Part shown: positions 56,493 to 64,000 of the stretch, in pieces
Layout: each line of letters starts with the position of its first letter
How positions within the stretch are numbered: position 1 is the first letter of the stretch
Source: an uncultured Collinsella sp.
GTDB taxonomy: Bacteria > Actinomycetota > Coriobacteriia > Coriobacteriales > Coriobacteriaceae
NCBI GenBank assembly: GCA_902479065.1
Contig: CABSNM010000007.1
Location: 20,976 to 84,975 of the forward strand
Length of the DNA: 64,000 nt
Direction of reading: 5' to 3'
The notes under the pieces: generated by a model
The model's input: only the letters and a program-made list of their open reading frames with translations
The model's database searches: none
Told to the model about the DNA's origin: nothing
Program-made: the position numbers and the translations under genes

Positions 56493-56756
56493 ATGATTTC
56501 GTTTGATTACAAGCCTCAGGGCGTGTGTGCTCGCAATATTCACCTTGACCTTTCCGATGACGGCAACAAGGTGGTGGGCGTTGAGTTTACCGGCGGCTGC
56601 GACGGCAATCTCAAGGCTATCTCCAAGCTGGTCGAGGGCGCTCCTGCCGATCGCGTAATCGAGGTTCTCGCCGGTAATACCTGCGGTATGAAAAAGACCT
56701 CCTGCGCCGACCAGCTTACACGCGCTATCGAGGCCGCTCGCACCGAGATCGCCTAA
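56493..56756 (+). CDS. TSCPD-domain protein (TIGR03905 type)
   Basis: The 87-residue product matches the short stand-alone TSCPD family: FDYKPQGVCARNI at the start, the GGCDGNLKAIS block and the eponymous KTSCADQL near the C-terminus. Conserved cysteines suggest metal or redox chemistry, but no activity is established. Its stop codon overlaps the start of the lipoprotein gene by one base, so they are coupled. Confidence 0.85.
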   Translation: MISFDYKPQGVCARNIHLDLSDDGNKVVGVEFTGGCDGNLKAISKLVEGAPADRVIEVLAGNTCGMKKTSCADQLTRAIEAARTEIA

Positions 56757-57967
56757 TGGGTATCGCCGATCACATCAAGAACGGAATATCGCGTCGCGGC
56801 TTTGTACTCGGTGGGGCTGCCGCGGGCGCTGCCACGGTGCTTGCCGGATGCTCGAAAAAAACGGGCACTAGCGATGATGCCGCCGGCGAGCCGCAGGTTA
56901 TCAAGGATGATTCCAAAATCATCTCGATTACGGATGAGTACGAGGCAGTCGACATCGATCTTGAGCCGGCGGCGTCATGGACGCTGCCTCTGGGTACGCT
57001 GCTGTACTACTGCGACGGCGATTACGCCGCGGCGATGATGGCGCCCGCATCGGCACTGCACGCCAACACACTCGGTGTGCTCAACCTGGGCGATGGCTCG
57101 CTTACCACATTAATCGAGGATCCTATCGAGGGCACGGGATATGCATTCTACGATGTCCGTGCCGGCGACAGCGTATTCGCGTGGGTTGAGATGAACTTTG
57201 CCAATTCATCGTGGAAGCTCTACGGTCAAAATCTGTCGGGCGCTTCGCTCTCTGGCGACGTGGTTGAGCTCGATCGAGGTGGCAAGGACTATGATCCGCC
57301 GCTGTTTACGGCGTTCGGGTCATCAGTCATCTGGTATAAAATGCCCTCGGCAGGTGGCAATAAAACGAGTAGCGATTCGTTTTGCTATCGTCGCTCGCTT
57401 GATGAATCCAAGGCCGAGACAATTTGGAAATCGACGGGCCGCTTTGCATCGGCCCCGCGCGCGAGCGACGGCATTTTGACCATCTCGCCGCGTGTCCGCA
57501 ACGACGAGGGCGTCTACTACGGCATAACGGCAATCGATCTGACCGACGGCAACAACACCAAGCGTGCTCAGTTGGTCCTTCCTTCGTCAGTTTCGCCTTT
57601 CGAGGCCGTATATATGGGCGATACCTTCGTGTTTTCTATCGAGGCGGCCTATAGTGGCGTGGGCAGCCTGGGCAATATGGGCACGTATATCGGTAATGAG
57701 GGAGGGCCGTACCTCTTCCTGTCACGCGAGCCGCTCGCATGTGCGGCTGGCAAGAAGAATAAATACCTTGTTAAGGTACAGGCGTCGCATTTCCTGATCG
57801 ACACCTCTGCCAAGACCTATGGCTCGCTGCTGTCGCCCGACCGCGCTTTGGAGTATGGCGATTATCCAGCTACGGCGGGAAAATCGGACTCATTCCTTAC
57901 GTACGCCACGGTGCGCAACAGCCAGGGTATACCAGAGACGGTCACTGCACGCCTATTCTCTCTTTAA
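56756..57967 (+). CDS. Tat-exported lipoprotein of unknown function
   Basis: 403 residues with a Tat signal (SRRGFVLGG, residues 12-20) leading to a lipobox LAGC (Cys about 32), so it is probably folded in the cytoplasm before export and lipidation. The mature part has repeated short beta-strand/turn patterns (e.g. TLLYYCDGDYAAAMM, VFAWVEMNFANSSWKLYG, TFVFSIEAAYSG) consistent with a propeller-like fold, but I recognise no domain. Starts at the overlap with the TSCPD gene. The two-component system lies downstream. Confidence 0.75.
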   Translation: MGIADHIKNGISRRGFVLGGAAAGAATVLAGCSKKTGTSDDAAGEPQVIKDDSKIISITDEYEAVDIDLEPAASWTLPLGTLLYYCDGDYAAAMMAPASALHANTLGVLNLGDGSLTTLIEDPIEGTGYAFYDVRAGDSVFAWVEMNFANSSWKLYGQNLSGASLSGDVVELDRGGKDYDPPLFTAFGSSVIWYKMPSAGGNKTSSDSFCYRRSLDESKAETIWKSTGRFASAPRASDGILTISPRVRNDEGVYYGITAIDLTDGNNTKRAQLVLPSSVSPFEAVYMGDTFVFSIEAAYSGVGSLGNMGTYIGNEGGPYLFLSREPLACAAGKKNKYLVKVQASHFLIDTSAKTYGSLLSPDRALEYGDYPATAGKSDSFLTYATVRNSQGIPETVTARLFSL

Positions 57968-58027
57968 GCTTAGAGGGGTTAAAAAGGCGCCAACAGGGGA
58001 ATAAACGCGTTGTAATTGTGAGTACCG

Positions 58028-58072
58028 CCCGCCGAGCTGCCGCGTCATAGCGGCATCTGGCGGGCTCAGGTG
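58028..58072 (+). terminator. Hairpin between the lipoprotein and the two-component system
   Basis: Two-tier stem CCCGCC...TGCCGC-GTCATA-GCGGCA...GGCGGG; no T-run directly follows, so a weak terminator or leader structure. Confidence 0.45.
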
Positions 58073-58120
58073 CGTTAAAATGGGCTTGTTCTTAGCTAAT
58101 TGAGACAGGGGGGCCGTGTT

Positions 58121-58843
58121 ATGGCTTCAGATGCAAAAAAGATTCTGCTGGTCGAGGATGAGAAGGCAATCCGTGACGCCGTCGCTGCCTATCTCGAGCG
58201 CGAAGGCTACTGGGTTGTGGGCGTCGGCGACGGCCAGTCCGCGATCGAGGAGTTCGAGAAGCATCAGTTCGACCTGGTCGTGCTCGACCTTATGCTCCCC
58301 AAGATCCCCGGCGAGCGCGTTTGCCGCACCATTCGCGATACCTCGGATGTCCCCATCATCATGCTGACGGCTAAGGGCGAGATCGAGGACCGTATTATCG
58401 GTCTTGAGCTCGGCGCCGACGACTATCTGATTAAGCCGTTCTCGCCGCGCGAGCTCGTCGCCCGCGTTCGCGCTCTGTTCCGCCGTGCCCATCAGGCCGA
58501 CGAGCCCGCCGTCGAGGTACTCGACTTCGGCGATCTGGTCATCGATATCTCGGGCCACAAGATCTTGGTCGAGGGCAAGGAAGTCGATCTGACGGCTTCT
58601 GAGTTCAAGCTGCTCACCACGCTTGCCCGCCATCCCGGCCGTGTGTATAACCGCATGGAGCTGGTCGAGAAAGTGCTCGGGTATGACTTTGAGGGCTATG
58701 AGCGCACCATCGATAGCCACGTGAAGAATCTTCGCGCCAAGCTGGGCGATGATCCCAAGAAGCCCAAGTGGCTCTACACCGTCCATGGTGTCGGCTATCG
58801 CTTCGAGGCTCCGGCCAAGACCGATAAGTCGGACGAGAAATAG
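58121..58843 (+). CDS. OmpR/PhoB-family response regulator
   Basis: 240 residues: receiver domain (ILLVEDEKAI at the start, phospho-acceptor Asp56 in VLDLMLP, switch LTAKG and IKPFSP) and a winged-helix output domain (DLTASEFKLLTTLARHPGRVYNRMEL, ending WLYTVHGVGYRFE). ATG at 58121 behind GGGGGG. The partner kinase gene starts 11 bases downstream. Target genes unknown. Confidence 0.94.
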   Translation: MASDAKKILLVEDEKAIRDAVAAYLEREGYWVVGVGDGQSAIEEFEKHQFDLVVLDLMLPKIPGERVCRTIRDTSDVPIIMLTAKGEIEDRIIGLELGADDYLIKPFSPRELVARVRALFRRAHQADEPAVEVLDFGDLVIDISGHKILVEGKEVDLTASEFKLLTTLARHPGRVYNRMELVEKVLGYDFEGYERTIDSHVKNLRAKLGDDPKKPKWLYTVHGVGYRFEAPAKTDKSDEK

Positions 58844-58854
58844 GGAAATCACAT

Positions 58855-60420
58855 ATGACACCTGCGCGCTTTGAAATCGGACAAAAGCACAAGCAGGAGA
58901 GCGAGGCGGGTTCCAAGGCTAGTTGGAACACGCCTCGTTCCGATTCACGGCCAACGATGAGCTATCCCTCGCGCATGGCACTTGCTTTTGCTCTGACATC
59001 GCTCATGACGGTATTGGTGCTGGTGGGCGTTGTCTCTGTTGTGTGGGGCACGGTCTTTTCGGATTACACACGCTCCAATATCGTCGAAATCGCAAATTCC
59101 GCTGCCGAGAAGTTGGCAACCTCATATGAGGAAAACGGCTCTTGGACCGCGGGAGAACTGCGCACGGTCGCAACGTCGAGTTTGGTTTCCGACGATCTGG
59201 GTATGCAGGTCGTCAATAAAAAGGGCGTGATCGTTTATGACGATTCCTGGCCCTCGGCAAGCGCCACCGCCGATGTACGCGAAAACCAGGCTACGACCGA
59301 CGACACGAGCGGCAAGAGGGCATCGCATAGCCCGGTCTCGTCTGCTCCAACCGACTCCGATAGCGTTGCTAACGTCGAGATTGTAACGTCTTCCGGCGAG
59401 CATGTCGGACAGGTAAAGCTGTGGGCCATCGGCTCCGACGCTCTGCTCACCAAGGCGGACTCTGCGTTTAGGGAGAAGACCTTTAACGCCATGGCCCTCG
59501 CCGCGGTTGTTGCAATCTGCATTTCGGTCGTTATCGGATCGCTCGTGTCGCGCATGCTCACCAAGCCGATTCATCGCATCACCAGTACCGCAAAGCAAAT
59601 CCGTGACGGCGACCTGTCGGCTCGCACGGGACTGCGCGGTGATGACGAGATCGATCAGCTGGGTGAGACCTTCGATGAGATGGCCACTTCGCTCGAGAAG
59701 GATATGAAACACGAGAAGCGCCTGACCTCAGACGTTGCACACGAGCTTCGCACGCCGCTTATGGCCATGCTCGCAACGGTCGAGGCCATGCAGGATGGCG
59801 TGTATCCCACCGACGATGAGCATTTGGAGACCGTTGCTTCCGAGACGCGTCGCCTGGCTCGTCTGGTGCAGCAGATGCTCGACCTGTCGCGCATGGAAAA
59901 CAGCACGGCTCCGCTCAACCTTGAGCCGGTGGACATGGTTCCTTTCGTGCGTTCCATCGTTAATGCCCAGGAGCGCCTGTTTGTCGACCGCGATCTGCGC
60001 CTGCGTTTTGCGGACGAGACCCAGGGTCACGACGATGTCGTCGAGGCCGATCCCGACATGATCACGCAATGTGTTATCAACCTCATGAGCAACGCCATGC
60101 GCTACACCCCCGAGGGCGGTTGGGTCGTGGTGTCGGTGCTCAGTGACCGCAAGCACGTCAGCATTGCCGTTTCTGATACCGGCATCGGTATTGCCAAGGA
60201 CGATTTGTCGCGCATCTTCGGGCGGTTTTGGCGCGCCGATGCCAGCCGCGCCCGCGAAGCTGGCGGCCTGGGCGTTGGCCTCGCCGTGACCAAGCAGATC
60301 GTCGAGCGTCACCATGGCTACATATCCGTGGAGTCGGAGCTTGGAAAGGGTACGACTTTTACAATTCATCTGCCCCGCGAGCACACGGCAGACGCGGCAT
60401 CTACTACAATGGAGCACTAG
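58855..60420 (+). CDS. Sensor histidine kinase
   Basis: 521 residues: N-terminal cytoplasmic tail, TM1 (about 41-66), outside sensing region (about 67-200) rich in Ser/Thr/Asp, TM2 (about 203-226), HAMP-like linker, HisKA with phospho-His296 in VAHELRTPLM, and HATPase with N-box NLMSNAMRYT and G boxes SDTGIGI and GLGVGLAVTK. Only a weak GGGA-type binding site is seen. Operon with the response regulator. Ligand unknown. Confidence 0.93.
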   Translation: MTPARFEIGQKHKQESEAGSKASWNTPRSDSRPTMSYPSRMALAFALTSLMTVLVLVGVVSVVWGTVFSDYTRSNIVEIANSAAEKLATSYEENGSWTAGELRTVATSSLVSDDLGMQVVNKKGVIVYDDSWPSASATADVRENQATTDDTSGKRASHSPVSSAPTDSDSVANVEIVTSSGEHVGQVKLWAIGSDALLTKADSAFREKTFNAMALAAVVAICISVVIGSLVSRMLTKPIHRITSTAKQIRDGDLSARTGLRGDDEIDQLGETFDEMATSLEKDMKHEKRLTSDVAHELRTPLMAMLATVEAMQDGVYPTDDEHLETVASETRRLARLVQQMLDLSRMENSTAPLNLEPVDMVPFVRSIVNAQERLFVDRDLRLRFADETQGHDDVVEADPDMITQCVINLMSNAMRYTPEGGWVVVSVLSDRKHVSIAVSDTGIGIAKDDLSRIFGRFWRADASRAREAGGLGVGLAVTKQIVERHHGYISVESELGKGTTFTIHLPREHTADAASTTMEH

Positions 60421-60529
60421 CTTTTCGCTATTCGGTGAAGGAGGGGCCGCGTCCCTGCCGCTCCGAGTTTGCGAAAACATGCGGGAAAGAACCCGCATTT
60501 CTGTCGTATTTAGGTAAGGAGTGACTCAC
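60421..60529 (+). other. purC leader with hairpin
   Basis: About 110 bases; a hairpin ATGCGGG-AAAGAA-CCCGCAT (about 60479-60498) followed by TTCTG lies between the kinase stop and the purC binding site. Could be a weak terminator of the two-component operon or an attenuator; no known riboswitch is recognised. Confidence 0.4.
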
Positions 60530-61417
60530 GTGACAACGATGGAGCGTCGTCCGGATTCCCGTGGCAAGGTTCGTGATATTTACGATGCCGGTGAAAACCT
60601 GCTGATGGTCGCCACCGACCGCATTTCTGCGTTCGACTTCATTCTTCCCGACGAGATTCCGTTTAAGGGAGAGGTACTCAATCGCATCTCGGCATTCTGG
60701 TTCGATAAGTTTGCCGACATCGTCCCCAACCATCTCGTTTCCATCGACCCGGCGGATTTCCCCGAGGAGTTTGCTGAGTATCGTGACTACCTCGCTGGCC
60801 GCGCCATGCTGGTTAAGAAGGCCCAGACGATTCCTATCGAGTGCATCGTCCGCGGCTATCTGACCGGTTCGGGCAAGAAGACCTACGACGAGAACGGCAC
60901 CGTCTGCGGCATCCAGCTGCCTGAGGGCCTGACCGAGGCTTCCAAGCTTCCTGAGCCGCTGTTCACGCCGTCCACGAAGGCCGAGATCGGTGACCACGAC
61001 GAGAACATCTCGTTCGAGCGTTGCTGCGAGATCGTGGGCGAGGACATCGCCACGCAGATTCGTGACCTTTCCCTCAAGATCTACAAGGCTGCCGCCGAGT
61101 ACGCCGCGACCCGTGGCATCATCATTGCCGACACCAAGTTCGAGTTTGGTGTCATCGATGGCAAGGTCACGCTGATCGACGAGTGTCTCACGCCCGACTC
61201 CAGCCGTTTCTGGCCTGCTGCCAGCTACGAGGAGGGCAAGATCCAGCCTAGCTACGACAAGCAATTCGTCCGCAATTGGCTCAAGGCCAACTGGGATATG
61301 ACGGGGGAGACCCCGCACCTGCCCGCCGAGGTCATCGATGGCACGTCCGAGCGCTATCGCGAGGCCTTCCAGATCATCACGGGCTCCCAGTTCACAAGCA
61401 TGAAGGAGAACGCATAA
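60530..61417 (+). CDS. purC: SAICAR synthetase
   Basis: PurC couples CAIR to aspartate. The 295-residue product has the GKVRDIYDAGENLLMVATDRISAFDF opening and the IECIVRGYLTGSG and LIDECLTPDSSRFW blocks. Start GTG at 60530 has TAAGGAG eight bases upstream; an earlier GTG overlaps that site, and the ATG at 60539 is too far. Followed immediately by the next gene. Confidence 0.95.
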   Translation: MTTMERRPDSRGKVRDIYDAGENLLMVATDRISAFDFILPDEIPFKGEVLNRISAFWFDKFADIVPNHLVSIDPADFPEEFAEYRDYLAGRAMLVKKAQTIPIECIVRGYLTGSGKKTYDENGTVCGIQLPEGLTEASKLPEPLFTPSTKAEIGDHDENISFERCCEIVGEDIATQIRDLSLKIYKAAAEYAATRGIIIADTKFEFGVIDGKVTLIDECLTPDSSRFWPAASYEEGKIQPSYDKQFVRNWLKANWDMTGETPHLPAEVIDGTSERYREAFQIITGSQFTSMKENA

Positions 61418-61993
61418 GTGAGTACCCGTAGCGCCACGAACAAGCGCACGCAATCCCACGAAGTTACCGGGGTTGCGCGCAAGTCTGCCGCATCTGCTAA
61501 GCCCGCCCGCCAAGCAGCGAGCTCCGTTCGCGTCGTGCCGGCTTCGTCTAAGGCACGCCGCAAAGAGCTCGAGAAGGGCGAGAACCTCGAGGGCCTCTCT
61601 AAAGAGGAGAAGCGCGCCCGCAAGGCTAAGCAGCGCGCCAAGGAGGACCGCATCTATACGGTGTCGAATATCCTCCTCAAGCAGGACGAGGACTACACCA
61701 AGCGCCGTCGCATCTGGTGGATTGTGCTCGCCATTGGCATGGTGCTCGTCGTGGCAATTTGGGCCTCGCTGTACTTCGCTCCCGCTGGCATGGTGTCCAG
61801 CCCTGTCCAGATGGTCGGCATTGTTTTGTCCTACGTCATCATTTTGGGCGACTTTATCTATGACTTCGCTCGTATTCGTCCCTTGCGCAACATGTACCGC
61901 GCGCAGGCCGAGGGCATGTCCGAGAACAAGCTCAACGCTCTTATTGAGCGCGCGGCTGCCGAGGAGGACAAGAAGGACTCCAAGAAGAAGTAG
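61418..61993 (+). CDS. Small basic two-helix membrane protein
   Basis: 191 residues: a long Lys/Arg/Ala-rich N-terminus (about 1-100), two hydrophobic helices (about 102-123 and 131-150), then a charged tail rich in Lys. No domain recognised. Its GTG start directly follows the purC stop, with AAGGAG inside the end of purC, so the two are coupled. Ends at a strong terminator. Confidence 0.7.
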   Translation: MSTRSATNKRTQSHEVTGVARKSAASAKPARQAASSVRVVPASSKARRKELEKGENLEGLSKEEKRARKAKQRAKEDRIYTVSNILLKQDEDYTKRRRIWWIVLAIGMVLVVAIWASLYFAPAGMVSSPVQMVGIVLSYVIILGDFIYDFARIRPLRNMYRAQAEGMSENKLNALIERAAAEEDKKDSKKK

Positions 61994-62023
61994 CGTTTGC
62001 ATACATACTTATCGCTAAGATAT

Positions 62024-62056
62024 AAGGCGCGTCGTTTTTGCGGCGCGCCTTTTTAC
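62024..62056 (+). terminator. Terminator after the purC operon
   Basis: AAGGCGCG...CGCGCCTTTTTA stem with TTTTTG-containing loop and a T-run. Confidence 0.85.
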
Positions 62057-62082
62057 TGTTCTATAGATAGATGGAGTGGCAC

Positions 62083-63363
62083 ATGATTCGAGCTGCCCTG
62101 ACGGTCGAAGAGGCTCTGGAGGGCATGAAGGCCCTGGAGCCCAAGATTAAAAACTACGCGCGCCTGGTCGTCCGCAAGGGCGTAAACGTCAAGCCCGGCC
62201 AGGAGGTCGTCGTTCAGTCTCCGGTCGAGTGCGCGCCGTTTGCGCGCGTGGTGGTCGCGGAGGCCTATGCTGCCGGCGCCGGCCACGTGACGGTCATTTG
62301 GGCCGATGATGCCGTGACGAGGCTCACGTACGAGCATGTCGAGAAAAGCTATTTTGAGCAGACGCCCGAGTGGAAGCGCATGCAGCTGGATTCCTTGGCC
62401 CAGGATGGTGCTTGCTTTGTCTTTATCGAGGGTGCGGATCCTGCGGCCCTTAAGGGCATCGATCCCGCTAAGCCCGCTGCAGCTTCTAAGGCAAGGAACA
62501 CGCAGTGCAAAGTTTTCCGCCGTGGACTGGATTACAACATCAATCCGTGGTGCATCGCCGGCGCTCCGGTCGTGGCTTGGGCGCACGAGGTGTTCCCAGG
62601 AGACGCCGATGAGGTTGCAATCTATAAGCTGTGGAATGCGATTCTGCACACCGCGCGCGCCGATGGCCAGGACCCAGAGAGCGACTGGGAACTCCATGAC
62701 GCCGCATTCGAAAAGAACCTGCGTTTCCTGAACGACAATCGTTTCGACTACCTGCATTACACCGCGGCAAATGGAACCGATCTGACGATTGGCATGACGA
62801 AAGGTCACGAGTGGGCCGGCGGCAAGGGCAAGACGCCCGATGGGCACCCCTTCTTCCCCAACATTCCCACCGAGGAAGTCTTCACCTCGCCCGATCGCAT
62901 GCGTGCCGACGGTATCGTGTACTCGGCCATGCCGCTCATCCATCACGGCAATAAGGTCGAAGATTTTTGGATTAAGTTCGAGGGCGGCCGCGTGGTGGAC
63001 TACGACGCCCGCGTGGGCAAGGCAACGCTCGCAAGTATCATCGATACTGACGAGGGCGCAGCTCACCTGGGAGAGGTCGCGCTCATTTCCAAGAACACGC
63101 CGATCCGCGAAAGTGGTGTTCTGTTCTACGATACGCTCTATGACGAGAACGCTAGCTGCCATCTCGCGCTAGGTGTCGGTTTCCCCGAATGCATCGAGGG
63201 TGGGTATGACATGTCCAAGGAGGAGCTTCTGGAGCATGGCGTTAACGTCTCGAGCACGCACGTCGATTTTATGATCGGCACGGACGACATCGATATTGTG
63301 GGCATTACGCCTGATGGACGTGAAGTTGTGATTTTCCAGAACGGCCAATGGAGTTGGGAATAG
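62083..63363 (+). CDS. M29-family aminopeptidase (AmpS/PepS type)
   Basis: The 426-residue product resembles thermostable leucyl aminopeptidases of family M29, dimeric cocatalytic-metal exopeptidases. Characteristic segments: NYARLVVRKGVNVKPGQEV at the start, PTEEVFTSPDRMRADG, GEVALISKNTPI, the CHLALGVGF and HVDFMIGTDDIDI motifs with the metal-binding His/Asp. Start MIRAALT at 62083 is set by GGAG 6 bases upstream; an ATG at 62071 lacks a site. tRNA-Lys follows and its -35 lies inside the 3' end of this gene. Confidence 0.9.
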   Translation: MIRAALTVEEALEGMKALEPKIKNYARLVVRKGVNVKPGQEVVVQSPVECAPFARVVVAEAYAAGAGHVTVIWADDAVTRLTYEHVEKSYFEQTPEWKRMQLDSLAQDGACFVFIEGADPAALKGIDPAKPAAASKARNTQCKVFRRGLDYNINPWCIAGAPVVAWAHEVFPGDADEVAIYKLWNAILHTARADGQDPESDWELHDAAFEKNLRFLNDNRFDYLHYTAANGTDLTIGMTKGHEWAGGKGKTPDGHPFFPNIPTEEVFTSPDRMRADGIVYSAMPLIHHGNKVEDFWIKFEGGRVVDYDARVGKATLASIIDTDEGAAHLGEVALISKNTPIRESGVLFYDTLYDENASCHLALGVGFPECIEGGYDMSKEELLEHGVNVSSTHVDFMIGTDDIDIVGITPDGREVVIFQNGQWSWE

Positions 63364-63382
63364 TCCCAGACCGTGGTACAAT
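63354..63382 (+). promoter_or_regulatory. Promoter of tRNA-Lys
   Basis: TTGGGA (63354-63359), 17-base spacer, TACAAT (63377-63382); overlaps the aminopeptidase stop. Confidence 0.6.
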
Positions 63383-63391
63383 GCCACCCGC

Positions 63392-63464
63392 GGGCCGTTA
63401 GCTCAGCTGGCAGAGCAGGGGACTTTTAATCCCAAGGTCCAGGGTTCGAACCCCTGACGGCCCA
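63392..63464 (+). tRNA. tRNA-Lys (anticodon TTT), CCA not encoded
   Basis: Acceptor GGGCCGT/ACGGCCC, anticodon loop CTTTTAA, T-arm CAGGGTTCGAACCCCTG, discriminator A. The next bases are CCC, so CCA is not encoded, unlike the other six tRNA genes here. Confidence 0.95.
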
Positions 63465-63477
63465 CCCAAAGATTGTT

Positions 63478-63508
63478 GAGACGGTCAACTTCGGTTGGCC
63501 GTCTTTTT
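63478..63508 (+). terminator. Terminator after tRNA-Lys
   Basis: AGACGGTCAA-CTTCG-GTTGGCCGTCT stem followed by TTTTTG. Confidence 0.9.
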
Positions 63509-63520
63509 TGTCGCCCTTTC

Positions 63521-63646
63521 ATGGGTTCGAACCCGTCGGGGCGCGGAGCTGAGTAAACGCGTGAGCGTTTGCCAGCGCAGCGCGCAAGGCGCGAAAGCGC
63601 CGCAGCGGCCGCCTGCGAAGCAGGCTGAACCCCTGACGGCCCACCA
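63521..63646. repeat. tRNA-associated three-hairpin element (Lys locus)
   Basis: GGGTTCGAACCC (63523-63534), GCGCGGAGCTGAG, then HP1 63555-63570 (AAACGC, GTGA loop), HP2 63588-63601 (GGCGC, GAAA loop), HP3 63611-63625 (GCCTGC, GAA loop), ending in an exact 19-nt copy of the tRNA-Lys 3' end (63627-63645) that carries CCA (63644-63646). The distance from the end of the 19 nt in the gene to the end of the copy is 179 bases. Confidence 0.85.
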
Positions 63647-63650
63647 TAGA

Positions 63651-63684
63651 AAAAAAGCGATCGACTCCGGTTGGTCGCTTTTTT
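63651..63684 (+). terminator. Second terminator, after the Lys-element
   Basis: AAAAAAGCGA..GACT-CCGG-TTGGTCGCTTTTTT; sequence and the following CACGGGTTCGAACCCG resemble the first terminator plus T-arm palindrome at 63478-63535, suggesting a tandem repeat unit that breaks off after 63710. Confidence 0.85.
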
Positions 63685-63710
63685 GTTGCCGCGACACGGG
63701 TTCGAACCCG

Positions 63711-64000
63711 AACTTCTCTATATATAAGAACGCTTGGCGAACAAAACCTGCCTTTTACCGACGGGAACAAATGGTTGATGCTTTTGGAGTAAAGTGGCGC
63801 TCCAGAGATGACCGATGCCTTAACACCTATAAACCAGCTGGTCGTCGCCAATATCAGAAGCTGCTGCTTCGAATACGGCCTCAGTGAAGCAACTGAGGGT
63901 TCTATTCATTTGTGAACAAAATATGGAGTGCGCGATTCCCGCCCACGGGGCCCCTCCGGTCTGGCAATATATCTCCTTGCCGCGCGGCCCGGTCGAACCG
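63711..64000. other. Unassigned right-edge region
   Basis: No recognisable gene in the last 290 bases. A short open frame (about 63771-63887, RSRDDRCLNTYKPAGRRQY...) has no binding site or known homologue and may be a remnant. 63930-64000 is GC-rich with a small GGCAA/TTGCC hairpin and runs off the edge. Confidence 0.4.

Noticed and set aside
63495..63887. Possible protein-coding frame across the tRNA-Lys element and right edge
   Set aside because: It runs through hairpins and the tRNA 3'-end copy; the final 40 codons could be a gene remnant but nothing supports it.

Overview
The window reads as the replication-origin region of a high-GC, Gram-positive actinobacterium of the class Coriobacteriia. 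Collinsella or a close relative is the best guess. The reasons are the actinobacterial order dnaA-dnaN-recF-DUF721(DciA)-gyrB-gyrA, the cluster rpmH-rnpA-yidD-yidC-jag-rsmG-parA-parB, frequent GTG/TTG starts, a paired pafB/pafC-like WYL locus and LPxTG/sortase surface biology. The genus is inferred from gene content and protein style, not from a search.

Layout. Positions 1-34,614 hold mainly minus-strand genes: a class B sortase cut by the window edge, purE, carB/carA, a one-TM protein, an ABC exporter, a NUDIX hydrolase, purD, purA, dnaB, the rplI-rpsR-ssb-rpsF operon, typA, a DUF151 operon, an Ile-Ala-Ile tRNA cluster, gyrA, gyrB, dciA, recF, dnaN, dnaA and a GHKL-ATPase/winged-helix protein. 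Exceptions are two tRNA-Ser genes and two membrane-protein genes on the plus strand (16.7-19.2 kb). The strand switch at about 34.6-34.96 kb marks the origin. From there to 40.0 kb come rpmH, rnpA, yidD, yidC, jag, rsmG, parA, parB and a small membrane protein, all plus strand. From 40 to 64 kb the window carries rlmN, ddl, a DEDDh exonuclease-DinG helicase, pafC/pafB-like regulators, a very large membrane protein resembling a split M28 peptidase, a thioester/LPATG adhesin, tRNA-Gly, purB, a TSCPD protein, a Tat lipoprotein, a two-component system, purC, a membrane protein, an M29 aminopeptidase and tRNA-Lys.

How it works together. Both intergenic regions beside the dnaA locus carry repeats of a variant DnaA box (TTNTCAACA and one relative), and the dnaA-dnaN gap ends in an AT-rich stretch with five DnaA-trio-like triplets, so oriC is probably bipartite. 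Three perfect parS sites lie just upstream of parAB, and a one-mismatch parS lies inside dnaA. Nucleotide biosynthesis genes (purE, purD, purA, purB, purC, carAB) are dispersed through the window.

Most interesting observations: (1) three tRNA genes (Ser-CGA, Gly-CCC, Lys-UUU) are each followed, after a terminator, by the same kind of element: an inverted or palindromic T-arm copy, three hairpins whose stems differ in sequence between loci but keep their form, and a direct copy of the tRNA 3' end (18-19 nt exact at Gly and Lys). This resembles the E. coli tyrT/rtT repeats. (2) A GHKL ATPase-Q/P-rich linker-winged helix protein sits between the origin and dnaA. (3) An M28-like membrane protein is split by an insert of roughly 670 residues and has lost expected metal ligands. 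(4) GyrA has Phe where quinolone-susceptible enzymes usually have Ser. (5) There are several families of long intergenic inverted repeats.
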